Shown piece by piece: positions 20,809-32,653 of a stretch of DNA of 64,000 nucleotides. The notes under the pieces were generated by a model. It was given only the letters and a program-made list of their open reading frames with translations, had not been told where the DNA came from and made no database searches. The translations under genes were made by a program, and so were the position numbers. The DNA is from Astragalus membranaceus (taxonomy: Eukaryota > Streptophyta > Magnoliopsida > Fabales > Fabaceae): positions 90,120,360 through 90,184,359 of the forward strand of contig CM076847.1 in the NCBI GenBank assembly GCA_039519185.1, in the 5' to 3' direction. The stretch's first letter is position 1; every line of letters begins with the position of its first letter.

Positions 20809-20989
20809 GGCTATCAAAAATCAATTAAAAATCGGACGAATCATCATCCCTCTTACTTACCTCGTTGCTTTTTCTAGAGAGTGGTGGAAAAGTACTGGAC
20901 CTGGGCCAGGAAAGGCCCTGGCCCAAATCCATATTGGACATTACTAACAGTAAGCCCATTGTCGGTGAGGTGGGAATGTGGGATGAGCG
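20809..20989. promoter_or_regulatory. Shared bidirectional promoter with TGGGCC palindrome
   Basis: Only 181 bp separate the two divergent ATGs. In the middle TGGGCCAGG (20902-20910) and CCTGGCCCA (20917-20925) form a perfect 9-bp inverted repeat with a 6-bp spacer. TGGGCC/GGCCCA is the site II element bound by TCP factors in promoters of plant ribosomal-protein and mitochondrial genes (established knowledge). A further AGCCCATT lies at 20952. Dual activity is an inference. Confidence 0.7.
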
Positions 20990-21367
20990 ATGGCGAGGAA
21001 GTATCTTTTGAAGGTGTTTGTGTCGGCAAAGCACATGACGGCGAATGTGGTGGTGGACGGGAACAACCAGGGGAGGGTGGTGGCGAGTGCGTCCACCGTG
21101 GAGCAAACGATAAAAGACGCGTTCGAGTGGGGAAGGAGCTGCAACGCAAAGGCGGCGGCGTGTATTGGGGAAGTGCTGGCCATGCGGCTGAAGACGGAGG
21201 AGCCGGTGCTCGGACTGGGAGGTGAGGTCCACATGGACGTTGAGAAGGAGATCGAGAAGAAGGACCTGGATACTGGACCCGAAGTGTGGGCAGTGGTTAA
21301 TTCTTTGAGGAAGAGAGGCGTCAAGGTCGTCGTTCACAATCATCACAGTATAGCTTCCAAATCGTAA
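20990..21367 (+). CDS. uL18/L18p-L5e family ribosomal protein (organelle type), single exon
   Basis: A 125-residue protein starting MARKYLLKVFVSAKHMTANV. Its order of motifs (VASASTVEQTIKDAF, SCNAKAAACIGEVLAMRLK, EVWAVVNSLRKRGVKVVV) follows the plant 'ribosomal L18p/L5e family' proteins of the large organellar subunit, where uL18 binds 5S rRNA. The ATG at 20990 gives the family start; the ATG at 20983 is in another frame. GC content is clearly higher than in the neighbours. Whether it is mitochondrial cannot be decided, as no long presequence is present. The promoter is shared with the acylphosphatase gene. The frame is intact. Confidence 0.87.
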   Translation: MARKYLLKVFVSAKHMTANVVVDGNNQGRVVASASTVEQTIKDAFEWGRSCNAKAAACIGEVLAMRLKTEEPVLGLGGEVHMDVEKEIEKKDLDTGPEVWAVVNSLRKRGVKVVVHNHHSIASKS

Positions 21368-22071
21368 ATTCAATTCCTCTTGCATTATGTAATTTGTCTC
21401 CTTTCTTCCCTTCTAATTAGGGCATTTGTCACCAATGTAATTCTAGTATTATTTGTTGTGTTTCTTTGGGGGCTTCCTTCCTATATGATATTTGAAGATG
21501 TTATGATGGTACCTTATCTTAATCTTTATCTAGTGCTTTAGGCACTCTGAGGATTTTAGAGCTTGAAAACTTGGCAACTTATGGGTTAGTTTTTCCATTA
21601 TATTATGTTGTGAAAGGTCAAGCTTTTAAGTCTGGTTATTATGACAGCAAAAACTAAGTAGAAGTTTTAAACGACTTTATTGGTTGTGCATATATAAGAT
21701 TGACTCGTTATTGAGTCCCAACTTGAGCGCAAGAAATATATTGATCAATGTATTCGAGATGTTGAAGATGTGATGAAATCAAGTTTTACGGTGTTTGTTA
21801 GGTGCCCATTTACTCATAACATTTGTCTATCTGCTGGTTTAAAGTAAATTCTTGAGGTCACTGATTAGCATTTTCAAACAAGCCAATGTTGCTAACTTTC
21901 AAACTGTAACAGAAAACAGGTATGGCAAAACTAATTTTCATTGATTGGCAATTTGCCTTTTTATTACAACTAATAACTGAACATCAGCAACTAACCATAA
22001 CAGACAAGTAAACTGTCATTGGGTGTAAGGCCTACTTAACCCAATAAAATACCCAAATCTATATACAACTA
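21368..22071. other. 3' flank of the L18-type gene, no gene seen
   Basis: AT-rich sequence with no open frame of note, ending at the Helitron terminus. Confidence 0.6.
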
Positions 22072-22600
22072 CTAGCGGTATACCCGTGCATACCCACGGG
22101 TACTATCGTGTTCTTTCTAAATGGATTCAGATAGAATTTAATTAGTTTGAAACATTATTCTGTTAAAATCAAGACTAACTTTAAAGTAGACAAAAAAAGA
22201 GTTGTAAATACAAATTTGTATTGATATTAATAGAAATGATTGGATTAAGATAGAATTTAATTAGTACGAACATTGTCATGTGAAAATCAAGACAAATTTA
22301 AAGTAGACAAAAAGAGAGTTGCAAATACAAATTTGTATTGATATTAATAGAAATGAATGGATTAAGATAGAATTTAATTAGTCCGAACATTGTCTCGTGA
22401 AAATTAAGACAAATTTAAAGTAGATAAAAAAGGGGTTGCAAATACAAATTTGTATTGATATTAACAGAATGAATGGATTAAGATAGAACTTAATTAATCG
22501 AACATTGTCCCGTGAAAATCAAGATAAATTTAAAGTAGACAATAAATGAGTTTCTAATAAAAACTTGTATTAATATTAATAGAAATGAGCTACAAAACAC
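22072..22600 (-). mobile_element. Helitron 3' end, minus strand (right edge unknown)
   Basis: Read on the minus strand, ACCCGTG..CACGGGT forms a hairpin (22101-22082) with a 6-base loop, followed by ATACCG and CTAG (22075-22072) and T. This is the Helitron 3' terminus layout. The sequence inside is a tandem array. The 5' end (TC) should lie at a higher coordinate but was not located, so the right limit given is only that of the array. Confidence 0.6.
22120..22590. repeat. Four ~117-bp tandem repeats
   Basis: Units begin around 22121, 22241, 22357 and 22473. Each contains TGGATTAAGATAGAATTTAA, a CGAACATTGTC block, AATTTAAAGTAGACAAAAA and TACAAATTTGTATTGATATT. Neighbouring units differ at only a few positions. 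Confidence 0.85.
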
Positions 22601-24632
22601 TCAAAATACATTCATTATACCTCAAGTCATTACAGGATTGATTCCTAGATGAAGACTAAAAGGGAATTGCAAGCTAAAAATAAATTGGTTCAAGACTATC
22701 ACGTCAACTCAAAATTTGTCTTCTCAATGATCAAAAACCCTTTGGTTCTATTTTGCAGAAGGAGTACCATTACCATATTAATTTGTCTGCATACAAAAAT
22801 AAAAGGCAGCTAATAGTTTTTCTATAGGCCAAAGACTTGCAATGTTATTCAATATCTCACTTGAAATTGTGCTTATGATATTCAAGAAGAAATTATAAGG
22901 CAAATCAAATAACTGAAGTTCCAAAGAGGATGGAGAGAGGAAGATGACCTACTTAAAGTGATCAATCCAATGTGAATCATTAAAGCAATCGGACCATTAA
23001 AGTATCAATATGGCAACATTCTGATTCCAGACTATCATGTGGAATATGATACTACCATGTAAACTGCCATTTTTGTAAATCTATACAACCCCCTACCATG
23101 CATGAGTAAATGCCTAAGATGCTCCAACTATGAGTAATGTTCCCGTGAGCAGCTATGGAGCTGAAGCCATTTTTGTCACTGCATAAAATGAAAACACATT
23201 AAACCCATAAAAGAAGGGGAAATGGAAAAATGGGTTAAAAAAATAACAGAAGACAAATACAAAAAAAAGGGTCATCCTCCTTTTCCCCTTTTCCTTCTTC
23301 TCTACATCTTTATCTTCTAAATAGCCTTCCTTGCAAATCCTCTTTGCGCATTTTGTTCCATCTAATCAGAGGCTGCTACAAACTACTATTTATCATCTAA
23401 AACACAATGGAAGTTTAAAGCTCATAATACTTGAAATTGTTACAGTGGCTATATCAAGATTTGAGAAAATAGCAAACCTGAGCTAATGGAGCAATTGGAA
23501 AGAACTATGGACATCAATTGGCTACACCATCATCACTGGCTTCAAATTAAAATAGGAGCTCTTGTTTCCCAACTTTAGTAAACTAAACACCTGAACTATT
23601 GGGTAACAAAGAAATATGATCAGAGGAGTGGGTATTTTTTTTTTTGCTAAAAACCACCTTATAGCATAAGTGACGTTGTTTAGGTGACACAAAATACTCC
23701 ATGTTTCAAAGTTTGAATTGTAATTTTCATGCACCTGAAGTCAAAATTCACCTTGATTTTAACCTCAATGGTTCAGGAAAGCAATAGGAGATTCAATGCA
23801 TCATTGTCTCTTCTAAAATGAAAGGCTTAGTTATAAAGAAAGTCTTCAAAAGTGAAACTAAATTTAAACACCAATTTCATGCTCTCTCCCCAAGGAGAAT
23901 CAAAGTTGTTCTGTTGTCTCCCTTTTATTGAGAGCAACCCACTCCTAATGTTTCCCCTACAAAAAAGTTAGATAAGATAAACCAAATATAAAACCACAAT
24001 GATACCAACTTAGATCCTTTGTAAATCATGCAATAATAACTTTAGGACAGTTATACGAAACAATCTAACAAATGAGCATTGAAGTTCATGAAACAAAACA
24101 CACCTTATCAAATTTTAGTTTTCACATTTTTTGGAATAGGTTCATTCCTTCATTTTTTTATTTGTTCTCAGGCTTAGTTAAAATAAAGATGATGCAAGAG
24201 ATGGGAATGCAAGTCTGCTAATTAAATCACATTTAGATGATAATCAGAGTACATGTTAACTCTTCATATCCTTCATCAATATTACAAAGCCCACAACTTT
24301 CTTAAGCTACATATAGAATTTTTAGTTTGTATGCAGTAATACATAACAAAAGTTAGACTTACAATTGAAAATGCCTTCAATTTAAATAGCAAAAAGCTTA
24401 ATTCAAATATATAAAAAGCACACCAGTTTGAAGCCAAAAAAATTTCTCTTTCAGTGAGTTCTTTATCAGAATCAGGCAAAACTGTATATAATATATGCAG
24501 GGTTGGTTCAAGTATTTAGTAACAGGCTAGAGACGCAAATAGATATGTTAACTTTAAGGCCATTCAAAAATTAGTTTAGGAAAAAGTGAATGGTCAAACC
24601 AAAATAAAGAAACATAACTCAAAAGTAAGTTT
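22601..24632. other. AT-rich non-coding stretch
   Basis: No gene, LTR or clear inverted repeat was recognised. The longest open frames are about 70 codons with no motif. The missing 5' part of the minus-strand Helitron could lie here. Confidence 0.5.
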
Positions 24633-27239
24633 TACTACAACAGAAAAAGCCATTAGGGGCGCTTTTTTGTATCCATTGGGGGCGCTTTCGGGCGTCCCTA
24701 AATTTGGCGCTCCTGTTGCCAACCCTTCTACAGGAGCGCACAACAAGCGCCTCTAATTATTAAGAAACAGGAGCGCTCAAAAAAAAAAGCGCCCATGTTG
24801 GTCTTAGCGCCCCTGACACCTCTACCCCAATCTCCCACATTTGCTTCAAGTCTTCAATTCAAGAAGCCAAGTATACGTCAATATCATTTCCTGGTTGTTT
24901 GGGGCTAGAAATTAACAAAGACAACATCATATATTTGCGTTTCATGCAAAGCCATGGAGGTAAGTTATAAATCGCCAAAATCACAGGCCATGTACTGTGG
25001 GAGCTACTCTGGATACCGTGCGGGGTAAATCCATCGGCAGGCAATGCAAGGCGTAGGTTTCTTGGGTCATGCCCAAAATCAGGATAATCAATATTAATCT
25101 TTTTCCACTGCGGAGAATTCACCGGGTGTCGTAGCATGCCATCTTTAATCATTTCATCGTCATGCCAAGTCAGTTGTTTTGCATCTTCTGAACTACGGTA
25201 CATACGCCTAAATCGAGGAATTATGGTAAAATACCACAATACCTTCTCTAGATCGAGCAGATTCTTTCTTATTATACCGCGATGCATTACATTTAGGGCA
25301 CGACTTTAACAATGCATGTTCAGTCCAAAATAAAATGCAATCATTCGGACAAGCATGTATCTTCTCATAGCTCAAACCAATGCTGCCTAACATTTGTTTT
25401 GCATCATACGTCCGAGAAGGGAGCACATTGTCTTCCGACAACATTTCTTTCAATAGTGCGAGTAATTCCGTAAAGCTCTTATATGTCCATCTGTGGCAAG
25501 TTTTCAAGTTATACAGCTTTATCACAGCCAATAACTTTGTGAATTCAGTACAGCCCGCATACAACGCTGTCTCCGCGTAGGTTATCAACTTCTCAAACAT
25601 TTGAGGACAATCATTAAGATCGTCTTCAACCGCCTTTGTCATCTCTTCAAATTGGTCGCCATCAAATGTATGTGCTTTAGGATAATCAACCAGATCACAT
25701 CTCTGAGTACTATTATCCATATTTGAAGGTTCACCTCTTTCCTCAGCGTGCATTGTCCAACAAATATAACTTTGATCGATTCTATTGGCCTTTAAATGTC
25801 TTTCCAACTCAACCGCAGTAACTCGATTGGCGTAACAACAACGTAAACAAGGACACTTGAACTTACTAGAAGTTCCTAAACGCCGAACAGCAAAGTTCAC
25901 AAAATATTCTAATCCATCGGCATATTCTTTCGACAGACGATTGGCAGACTTTCACTTTCTATCCATATTAGACCGAAATTTATTATAAATTCCTGATAAG
26001 AGAACGTAAATATGTTATAGGTGAAAAACACACAAAGTACAATTTTTTGAACCTAAGACATTGGACTTTGTTATTTTATAATTTCACTAAACACTTTGTA
26101 ATATTATCAATCCCACTTCTTAGGAAAATCCAGTTGTAGTGAGTACGATCTCCTACTAGTGCAGTCTAGCGAAATGTATACAACAACAAAATAAACGAGT
26201 AGACAACTCCTACTTGTGCAACAGAATCCAACCACTACATTTGCAAATCTATATCACCGACAAATTACAAGCATGAGTATAGAAAAACAACAATCCACAA
26301 TAGGAAATTGGAGCAGAACACATGCAGCAGCAGAAAAACAAAAGCAGGATAGAGATCCTTATACACACTTCCAAAGCAACAACACAGCTAACCAAAAACA
26401 AATGAAATGATAACGTTGGAAACTGAAAGATTTGGTCTTATTAATTAGCAAAAGCTCCAATAGCCACTTGTTTCAGACCATCACTTTACTTACTTTTCCT
26501 TTGACTCCCTCCCACATATTATATCACTATGTTTACTTGTTTTTTGTATCAAATTCATTGCCATTTTCCTTAATATCCATCTTTATCCTTTTAGAAAATG
26601 CTTAGAAAATTGTACTGGATGAAATCTGACATGCATAATACAGTGTTAAACTAATCAGGTTTCTTGAGACTCTATTAGATAGAATACAGAACTAAAAGAA
26701 AATACATATATTATGCACATAATCAAGATTAGGAACTGAACTGAAGGTTATGCACATAATCAAGATTAGGAACTGACCTTTTAGAATACAGATGTTATGC
26801 ACAAAAAGAAAATATCCAAAATATGCACCTAATCAAGATTAGGAACTGACCTGAAGGTTGACGGCCGGTTCTCGTGGTTGTCTTCACGATGGGTGCTCGC
26901 AGATGCAGGGAGGAAGGCACGACGAAGTTCTGGGTGAGAGAGAGAGACGAGCTCGACGAAGTTCTGGGTGCTCGCAGATGCTCGCAGATGCAAGGTGAAT
27001 GGATTGTCACGGTAGTTGCAGGGAGCAAGGTCTTCGCAAGGTGCAGAGATATCGTCTCTAAAGGCCCTCCGTGTTTTGAGAATAAGGGGCGCTTTTTGAA
27101 AAGCACCTCTAAAGGCCCTCCGTAATTTTAGTTTAAGGGGCGCTTTATAACAAAGCACTTCTGGTGATATAACATTAGAGACGTTTTCTTGAAAGCGCCT
27201 CTAAAGGGTGCGCCCTTTTTTAACAATCCTGTTGTAGTG
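24633..27239 (-). mobile_element. CACTA (En/Spm) element 1, non-autonomous remnant
   Basis: The left end is TACTACAACAG (first base T instead of the usual C) and the right end is CTGTTGTAGTG, so the inverted repeats match CACTACAACAG. The 3-bp flanks TTT (24630-24632 and 27240-27242) fit a CACTA target duplication. Subterminal regions carry repeated GGGGCGCTTTT / AAAGCGCCTCTAA modules at both ends, as usual for this superfamily. A truncated transposase lies on the minus strand. Confidence 0.88.
24859..25966 (-). pseudogene. CACTA transposase fragment (TNP2-type N-terminal half)
   Basis: The ATG at 25966-25964 begins MDRK and then meets TGA where plant homologues have Trp. It continues SANRLSKEYADGLEYFVNFA, a zinc-like region CPCLRCCYANRVTAVELERH, and the transposase core HACPNDCILFW with CPKCNASRY (ends 25208). 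After a frame change, WHDDEMIKDGMLRHPVNSPQ and DPRNLRLALPADGFTPHG follow, and the protein breaks off after QPGNDIDVYLA (24859). The DDE-bearing C-terminal half is missing, so it is inactive. Confidence 0.9.
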
Positions 27240-27242
27240 TTT

Positions 27243-28599
27243 ACTGCATAATTTCAGAAATATGCAGCTTACACGTGTATATAGTTTTACAACATAGTTT
27301 CAATTTGTAACTTATATATTCAAGTACATATATACACGGATATCCAGTATAGAAAAGGTAAAGTTAAACAGACCATTTCAGAATCTATTTGGCTAGAGGT
27401 GAATTAAGGAATAGCTTAATTTATGCAGTATGCACATTAGCCGGTGATATGAAAAAGACAAAAAAGAAAAGAAAGAAAACCATGGTATGTTGACTCAATA
27501 CTTCAGTGTTAACATGGCAACACAATCTGAGAAAGAGGGAAGAAATGAAGATGGGGAAATGGGGAAGAATACATACTGCTATGGAAGATGAGGGCTTTTC
27601 TACCTCTTCTTGCACCTCTCTGCGTTGTTCTTCTCACCAGTTCTCAATGATTTTTCTTCTTATCGGTTAAGCTATTTCCACCTAAAAGGGGTTGATTTAG
27701 GGTTTACAAAATACAGAAGTGTTGGAAGAAAACCTGATGTTCGTAAAGTGTTTTCGTTTCTACTTCTTGCTTTTAGGTTGTCCCCAATTTTTTTGTTTCT
27801 CATTCTTCTTCTTTCCTCTTCTTCATTCTTTTTCTCTTTTCTTCTTTCTCCCCAGAGCTTCTTTCTCTCTCTTTCTTTTACGTTCTACTTAAAAATCTTA
27901 CTAATAATCTTTAAGTAGTCCGCAACTACACATTCGCGGGATCTCCAACCGCCAACTTTTTTTTTGTTTTTTATTTGTTTATGTTTTTTTTTTGTCAATT
28001 TCTTTTGTTAAAATCTTGATGTCTTTTATTTATGGTTCCCACTTGGGCAATCGACTTTAGCGTACTTTTTTTTATTATGTTCATTATTTAAGTTACGTAA
28101 TTCTTGGTTAAAAAATATTTACTTGTTGGTATTTTTTAGGTTATGATTTATTTGTTTTTTGTAGCTTTACGTAGTATAAAACCTAAAAGTGCATCTGACA
28201 CAGTCAATTGATTCTGCGGGGAATAAAATTTCAGCTCAATTAAGTCAGCCTTGCATAGATCTCTTAAAAAAACGAAATCCCACATCAATATGCTTGCTCC
28301 TTTCACGCTTAAGTGGATTCTAGAAGGAAACACTTAAAAAAACAAATGAGATTTTGTAATTCATGATGTAATATGGGTCGTTAATTTTAATCTAATAGTT
28401 ATAATTAAAAGTTCTCATTTCACATAAAAAAATTAGAGTTTTCGCCTAACACGCTCCCTATATATAAATAAGTAAAGTGTTTACTTATGTTGTAAAACAT
28501 GTTCTATTATTTATGTTATTAATTGTGAACTTTAAGAGAAATTGAGCCAATGTCTATCCTGTTTGGCCCACAACCTGTGTTGAACTAAGCCTGGTCTAG
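27243..28599. other. AT-rich stretch, pyrimidine-rich tract, no gene
   Basis: Contains a long T/C-rich tract (about 27775-27900) that creates a chance open frame of Phe, Leu and Ser codons. The segment about 28085-28200 recurs at about 30515-30633. Confidence 0.5.
28085..28200 (+). repeat. Direct repeat copy A (partner 30515-30633)
   Basis: Shares TTATGATTTATTTGTTTTTT, GCTTTACGTAG and AAGTGCATCTGAC with 30515-30633 in the same orientation. The two copies bracket the Mutator-like relic. Confidence 0.75.
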
Positions 28600-30095
28600 C
28601 AAATTTAGGGCCATACTTCGTACAACCCCCCTCTACTCAGTGGACACCCCCAAATTTTAAATATTCCCAAATTGCCCTCACGTGGAATAAACGTGGACGC
28701 TGGTCCAATGTCAGGTTCAGAGGCTAGAGTCCAAACCCATTCGGTACTTTCAGACCGAGTCAACAAAAAAACGTGGTTCGGTGCATAACTTCCGAACCCG
28801 TTCGATACTTACAAGCCGAACCACTAATGGGGTGTCTGGTGTTACCATTGGGTACGATAGTTATGCACCAAACCGGTTCGGACCATAAGGTCCGAACCTA
28901 CCTGTAACTTGATAGAAATTAAAGTTTCTAGACAGAACTTCTGAAGCAAAAAAGAGTCCAAAAATAGTGTAATTCCACCATTACAATTTAGGTACTAACA
29001 ATAAATTAACTAATTTAAGTAAACTTAAGATCAAATAAAAGGATAAATGGTCTTGTCTTAATACATAACCAAGCTAGAAATTTAAAAACATATTCAAATA
29101 AACTTCAATCTTTTGCTAAGTCAATACAAGGGGGATCTAGATCTAAGGTTAAAGAATTCCACTGTTAAGTGTCCCGTGAATGACTTGATCCAATCCTTTG
29201 CTATGTCTTCCCTGTGTCTATTCCAGTAATAATTCGCTGGGGACATTGGGAAACCTTTCTTCAAAACTATTTGTACAAATTGGTCCCCTGTGAAACATAG
29301 GTTGAACACCGGTGCATTCTTGATAGGTGCATACTTGTATTTTCCCGCTTATTCACAAACCAATACACAGTATTCTTTCCCTGACCTGTCGTCAGATCGG
29401 GATATGACAATCACCATGCCAAGAGTCTGCGCGATAGAACGTACATATACGAGCAAGTCATCACGAGTAGCAAAGACTTGATCGGTTTGGAATGAACTCG
29501 TATGATCCACAACCATTAACTCTACTTGGGAACCATTTTCAGCCATTTTTTGACCCTAAAAAAGTGAAAACAATCAAAGATAGATGTTAAACACAGAATT
29601 AGTGCAAAAGGTGTCAAACAGCACGGTTTGGAACTTGGTAATCGAACCCGTTCGGACCTAAAAATCCGAACCGGTTTGGAACTTTAACACTGAACCACCC
29701 TCAAACACACATCCCCTTATCAGGTTTGGTTTTAAATTTCCGAATCGGTTCGGATTTTTAGGTACGAACTGAGCGCGATTTCAGATAAAAAAACAGCAAT
29801 GGAAGCTGTGTGGTTGAAAATAAAGAAAATGGTTGAAAGGATAGGATACATACCGTAATATATTTGGCAATGGGAGGATGATTTGAGCAAGAGATGTGAG
29901 AGAGATGAGAGGGTATGGAGTGAGAGTGATGAGAGGTTTAGGGGTTTAGGAGAGGGGGTGTGTTGGAAGAGAGGTAAAGAAGAAAGAAGAAGGATATGGT
30001 TGGGGATTAGGGGTACTTTTGTCTTTTCATAAGGCGAACCACCCCAAATTTATAGCTCGTAATTAATTTTGTACAAGCGATTCCAAAATTCTATT
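28600..30095 (-). mobile_element. Mutator/FAR1-like element relic
   Basis: The left end GGGCCATACTTCGTACAA resembles, in inverse, the TTGTACAAGCG near 30095. The subterminal regions on both sides are full of GGTTCGGA / TCCGAACC palindromic blocks. A minus-strand fragment (29121-29546) resembles the FAR1/MULE N-terminal domain. Ends are approximate and no target duplication could be fixed. Confidence 0.5.
29121..29546 (-). pseudogene. FAR1/MULE transposase-like fragment
   Basis: Starts MAENGSQVELMVVDHTSSFQ and then FATRDDLLVYVRSIAQTLGM and VIVISRSDD. This is the pattern of the N-terminal domain of FAR1-type and MULE proteins (TRDELLEWVR..GFVIVI..S). After a stop following VCE, the same strand continues GKYKYAPIKNAP, then FNLCFTGDQF and PANYYWNRHREDIAKDWIKS. 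It lacks the catalytic MULE domain and is interrupted. It is probably transposon-derived, not a functional FAR1 gene. Confidence 0.6.
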
Positions 30096-31191
30096 GGCCT
30101 TTTATGAGTCAGTCTATTTCCGCACTTCTATGCAGGGTGTTGGAGCAACTCCTCAGTTGCACCCATGTGGAGGTAATGGAATGCTTCGCAATCAAAGACA
30201 CACATGCATTTTAGTTGGCTGCACAGCGTCCTCGAGATGAGACATATTTTTTAGCAGATTTCATAGAACTCAAGATGAATCAGGTGCGACTCAATGATGC
30301 ATTCACACCATTCAGCCATTCAGGGTGGGTCCTGTAACAATTTGTCTATGTCATGGCATCCCTTAGGATGATCCTCTTGAGCTTTCCCGATCAGTTACAT
30401 CACTTGAGGAGGTTGGTGATTCAAGCCTACAGTTCAAGGAGTATTTGGTGGATGGGGCCATCAGAGGTGACTATGGGTGTGCGTGGAGCGGTACTTATGT
30501 TGGTCCATGTGGACTTAAGTGATGTAATTTTTGGATGAAAAATATTTATTTGTTGGTATTTTTTAAGTTATGATTTATTTGTTTTTTGTGGCTTTACGTA
30601 GCGTATAACCCATAAGTGCATCTGACGCAATCATTACGGATATCTTAGATTTAAATTTCACTAAGAAAAATGTTTGTGTTGACTAAACTAAAAGTGTGTC
30701 TCGTGTCCTCATTGACTTTGTGACTCAGTTAGTGACCAAACTTAAAGTAGATCTAGCATGATTACTACTAACATTTATTTAAATTGATTGAACAGATATT
30801 TTGGGTTAAGAAAAAATGCGGTTTTTAAAAAAATAAAGAGAAACACTATAAATATAGATTATTTTTTTAAGCCGTGAAAATAGTAAAAGAATTGGACTAC
30901 TGTCATAACCCAAGTGGGGGGCTAAAATTAAAAAAGAGGGAGACTTGACGAGATCATACTTATTTTTGCACTAGACCGTAGTGGGTCTCAATAGATTAAC
31001 TTCTGAGCTTATCGAAAAAGAAAAAAAAGATTAATACTTCTGAATAGAGAAGTTTCTTGAGAAAACAAAATGAACAAACTTGTAAGAGTGCATTAGAGAA
31101 AAAGGGTGCAAATAGAAACACGACCTCGTTTTGTAAGATTGGTTGGATGTAGATATTTGTTTTTCTTGCCTAATAATGCCTGATTTAGTTA
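30096..31191. other. Non-coding stretch with partner of a direct repeat
   Basis: Around 30120-30540 the plus strand has coding-like patches (e.g. ASLRMILLSFPDQLHHLRRL at 30356-30415) in changing frames that I cannot assign. 30515-30633 is the second copy of the direct repeat. Confidence 0.4.
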
Positions 31192-31885
31192 GGGCCATAC
31201 TTATTACACTCCCCCTATTACTCACTAAACATCCTCTGATTATGCGAAAAAACAAAAATACCCTTAAGGAACAAATTTTTTCCAAGCATGTCCTTTTTTT
31301 TTCTGGATTTCAACGGGTACAGTGCTTTAGTACCGAACCAGGTACAGTACTTTGGTACTGTTGCTTTTAGTTTCCCAAACACCCCTGGTACAATACCTTA
31401 GTACCGAACCAATTCTGTATTAAAGTACCATACTTGAAATATGCAAAAATATGTAACCAACGGTACCTTAGTACCGATGCTGGTAAAGTAACACTACAAG
31501 AAAAATGACATATACCAACGGAACCCTATAGTGACAACAAATTTAACCGTAGGAATAGGTATCATATACCCACGAACATTATCAAAAACCGTGGGTATAG
31601 CTTTTCTATACCTATGTATAACAAAATCTGTTAGTATAGGCATTAGTAACAGACTAAAATCCATTGGTATAGGGTAAATTTTATTTTCCACACGCTCCCT
31701 AAAAAGAAAACGCGCGAGACCAATTTTCCCTCTCTCTTTTTTTTTTTGCGGGTTCTCATCTTTCTCTTCTATGAATCATAACCTCTCACTCTCAGAACCC
31801 TAAAACGAAAACGCGCTGCAACAAATCTCTCAATTGCTCTCTCAAATCGCAGCTGCAACAAATCTCGCCAACGGAAGCAACGGCA

Positions 31886-32006
31886 GCAAGGGCTCGCGAC
31901 GGAAGCAGGGCTCGCGACGGAAGCAGGGCTCGAGACGGAAGCAGGGCTCGCGACGGAAGCAGGGCTCGCGACGGCGGAAACAGGGCTCGCGACGGCGGAA
32001 ACAGGT
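31886..32006 (+). repeat. 18-bp minisatellite inside CACTA 2
   Basis: About six tandem units of GGAAGCAGGGCTCGCGAC with minor variants (CTCGAGAC, and GGCGGAAACAGG near the end). It is GC-rich against AT-rich neighbours. The units translate as GSRRKQ repeats, but no gene context supports coding. Confidence 0.85.
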
Positions 32007-32653
32007 CTCACTGGTGCGATTCATCTTCATCTCCGGCTGAAACCATTTTATCTTGGTGCGATTCCAAGTCTTCTCCCTCACTGGTACGATTCTGCTTCAC
32101 CTCCGTGCGATTATTTTTCATGTTGTTTTTTTTTTTTTATTATATTTCTGATGGGTTATGTGATGGGTTATGTGATGATTCTGTTTTGGTTGCTCAAACC
32201 GAATATAGAGAGGGCAAGTTGAACCATTATTCGCTTCAATTATCCCACGATTAAGAACCATTATTTCTGAACCTTGGAGGGAATATTACAATGCCACGGG
32301 TGTCTTACAGCTTTCTCAAATAAGGGATCTAACTTCTATGTTGTTTTCACTAACCTTTCAAAAAGTTGTCTAGGCTTAATAGGAAATTACTGAGACTAAT
32401 TGTTTTTTTTTTGACTCATACTGAGACTAATTGTTAAATGGCTCTTCTGCACACTTTATTAACAGTTTGAATCACTGGTAAGATAGTTCTAAGAGTGATG
32501 CTATTTAGAGTTAGTTTAGATAAACTCTAAAGTGATCTTTACATTAAAAAACCTATATGTTACTAGGCTTGTTAACTTGAAACCAATGTTTATGTACTTA
32601 CACATGTTTGAAAGGCTTAAACTTCACCTATTTGTTTCAGCTAATTTTGTGAA

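Noticed and set aside
20825..21385. Long minus-strand open frames opposite the L18-type gene
   Set aside because: They are shadows of the GC-rich plus-strand gene, which has the family motifs and start.
27610..27918. 102-codon Phe/Leu/Ser-rich frame that could look like a membrane protein
   Set aside because: It results from a pyrimidine-rich tract, with no conserved motif and no gene structure.
29349..29546. Functional FAR1/FHY3 transcription factor gene
   Set aside because: Only a short N-terminal-like piece remains, with an early stop, and it sits between transposon-type subterminal repeats.
31834..32040. Arg/Lys-rich open frame of GSRRKQ repeats
   Set aside because: It is the 18-bp minisatellite read through and is open on both strands for the same reason.
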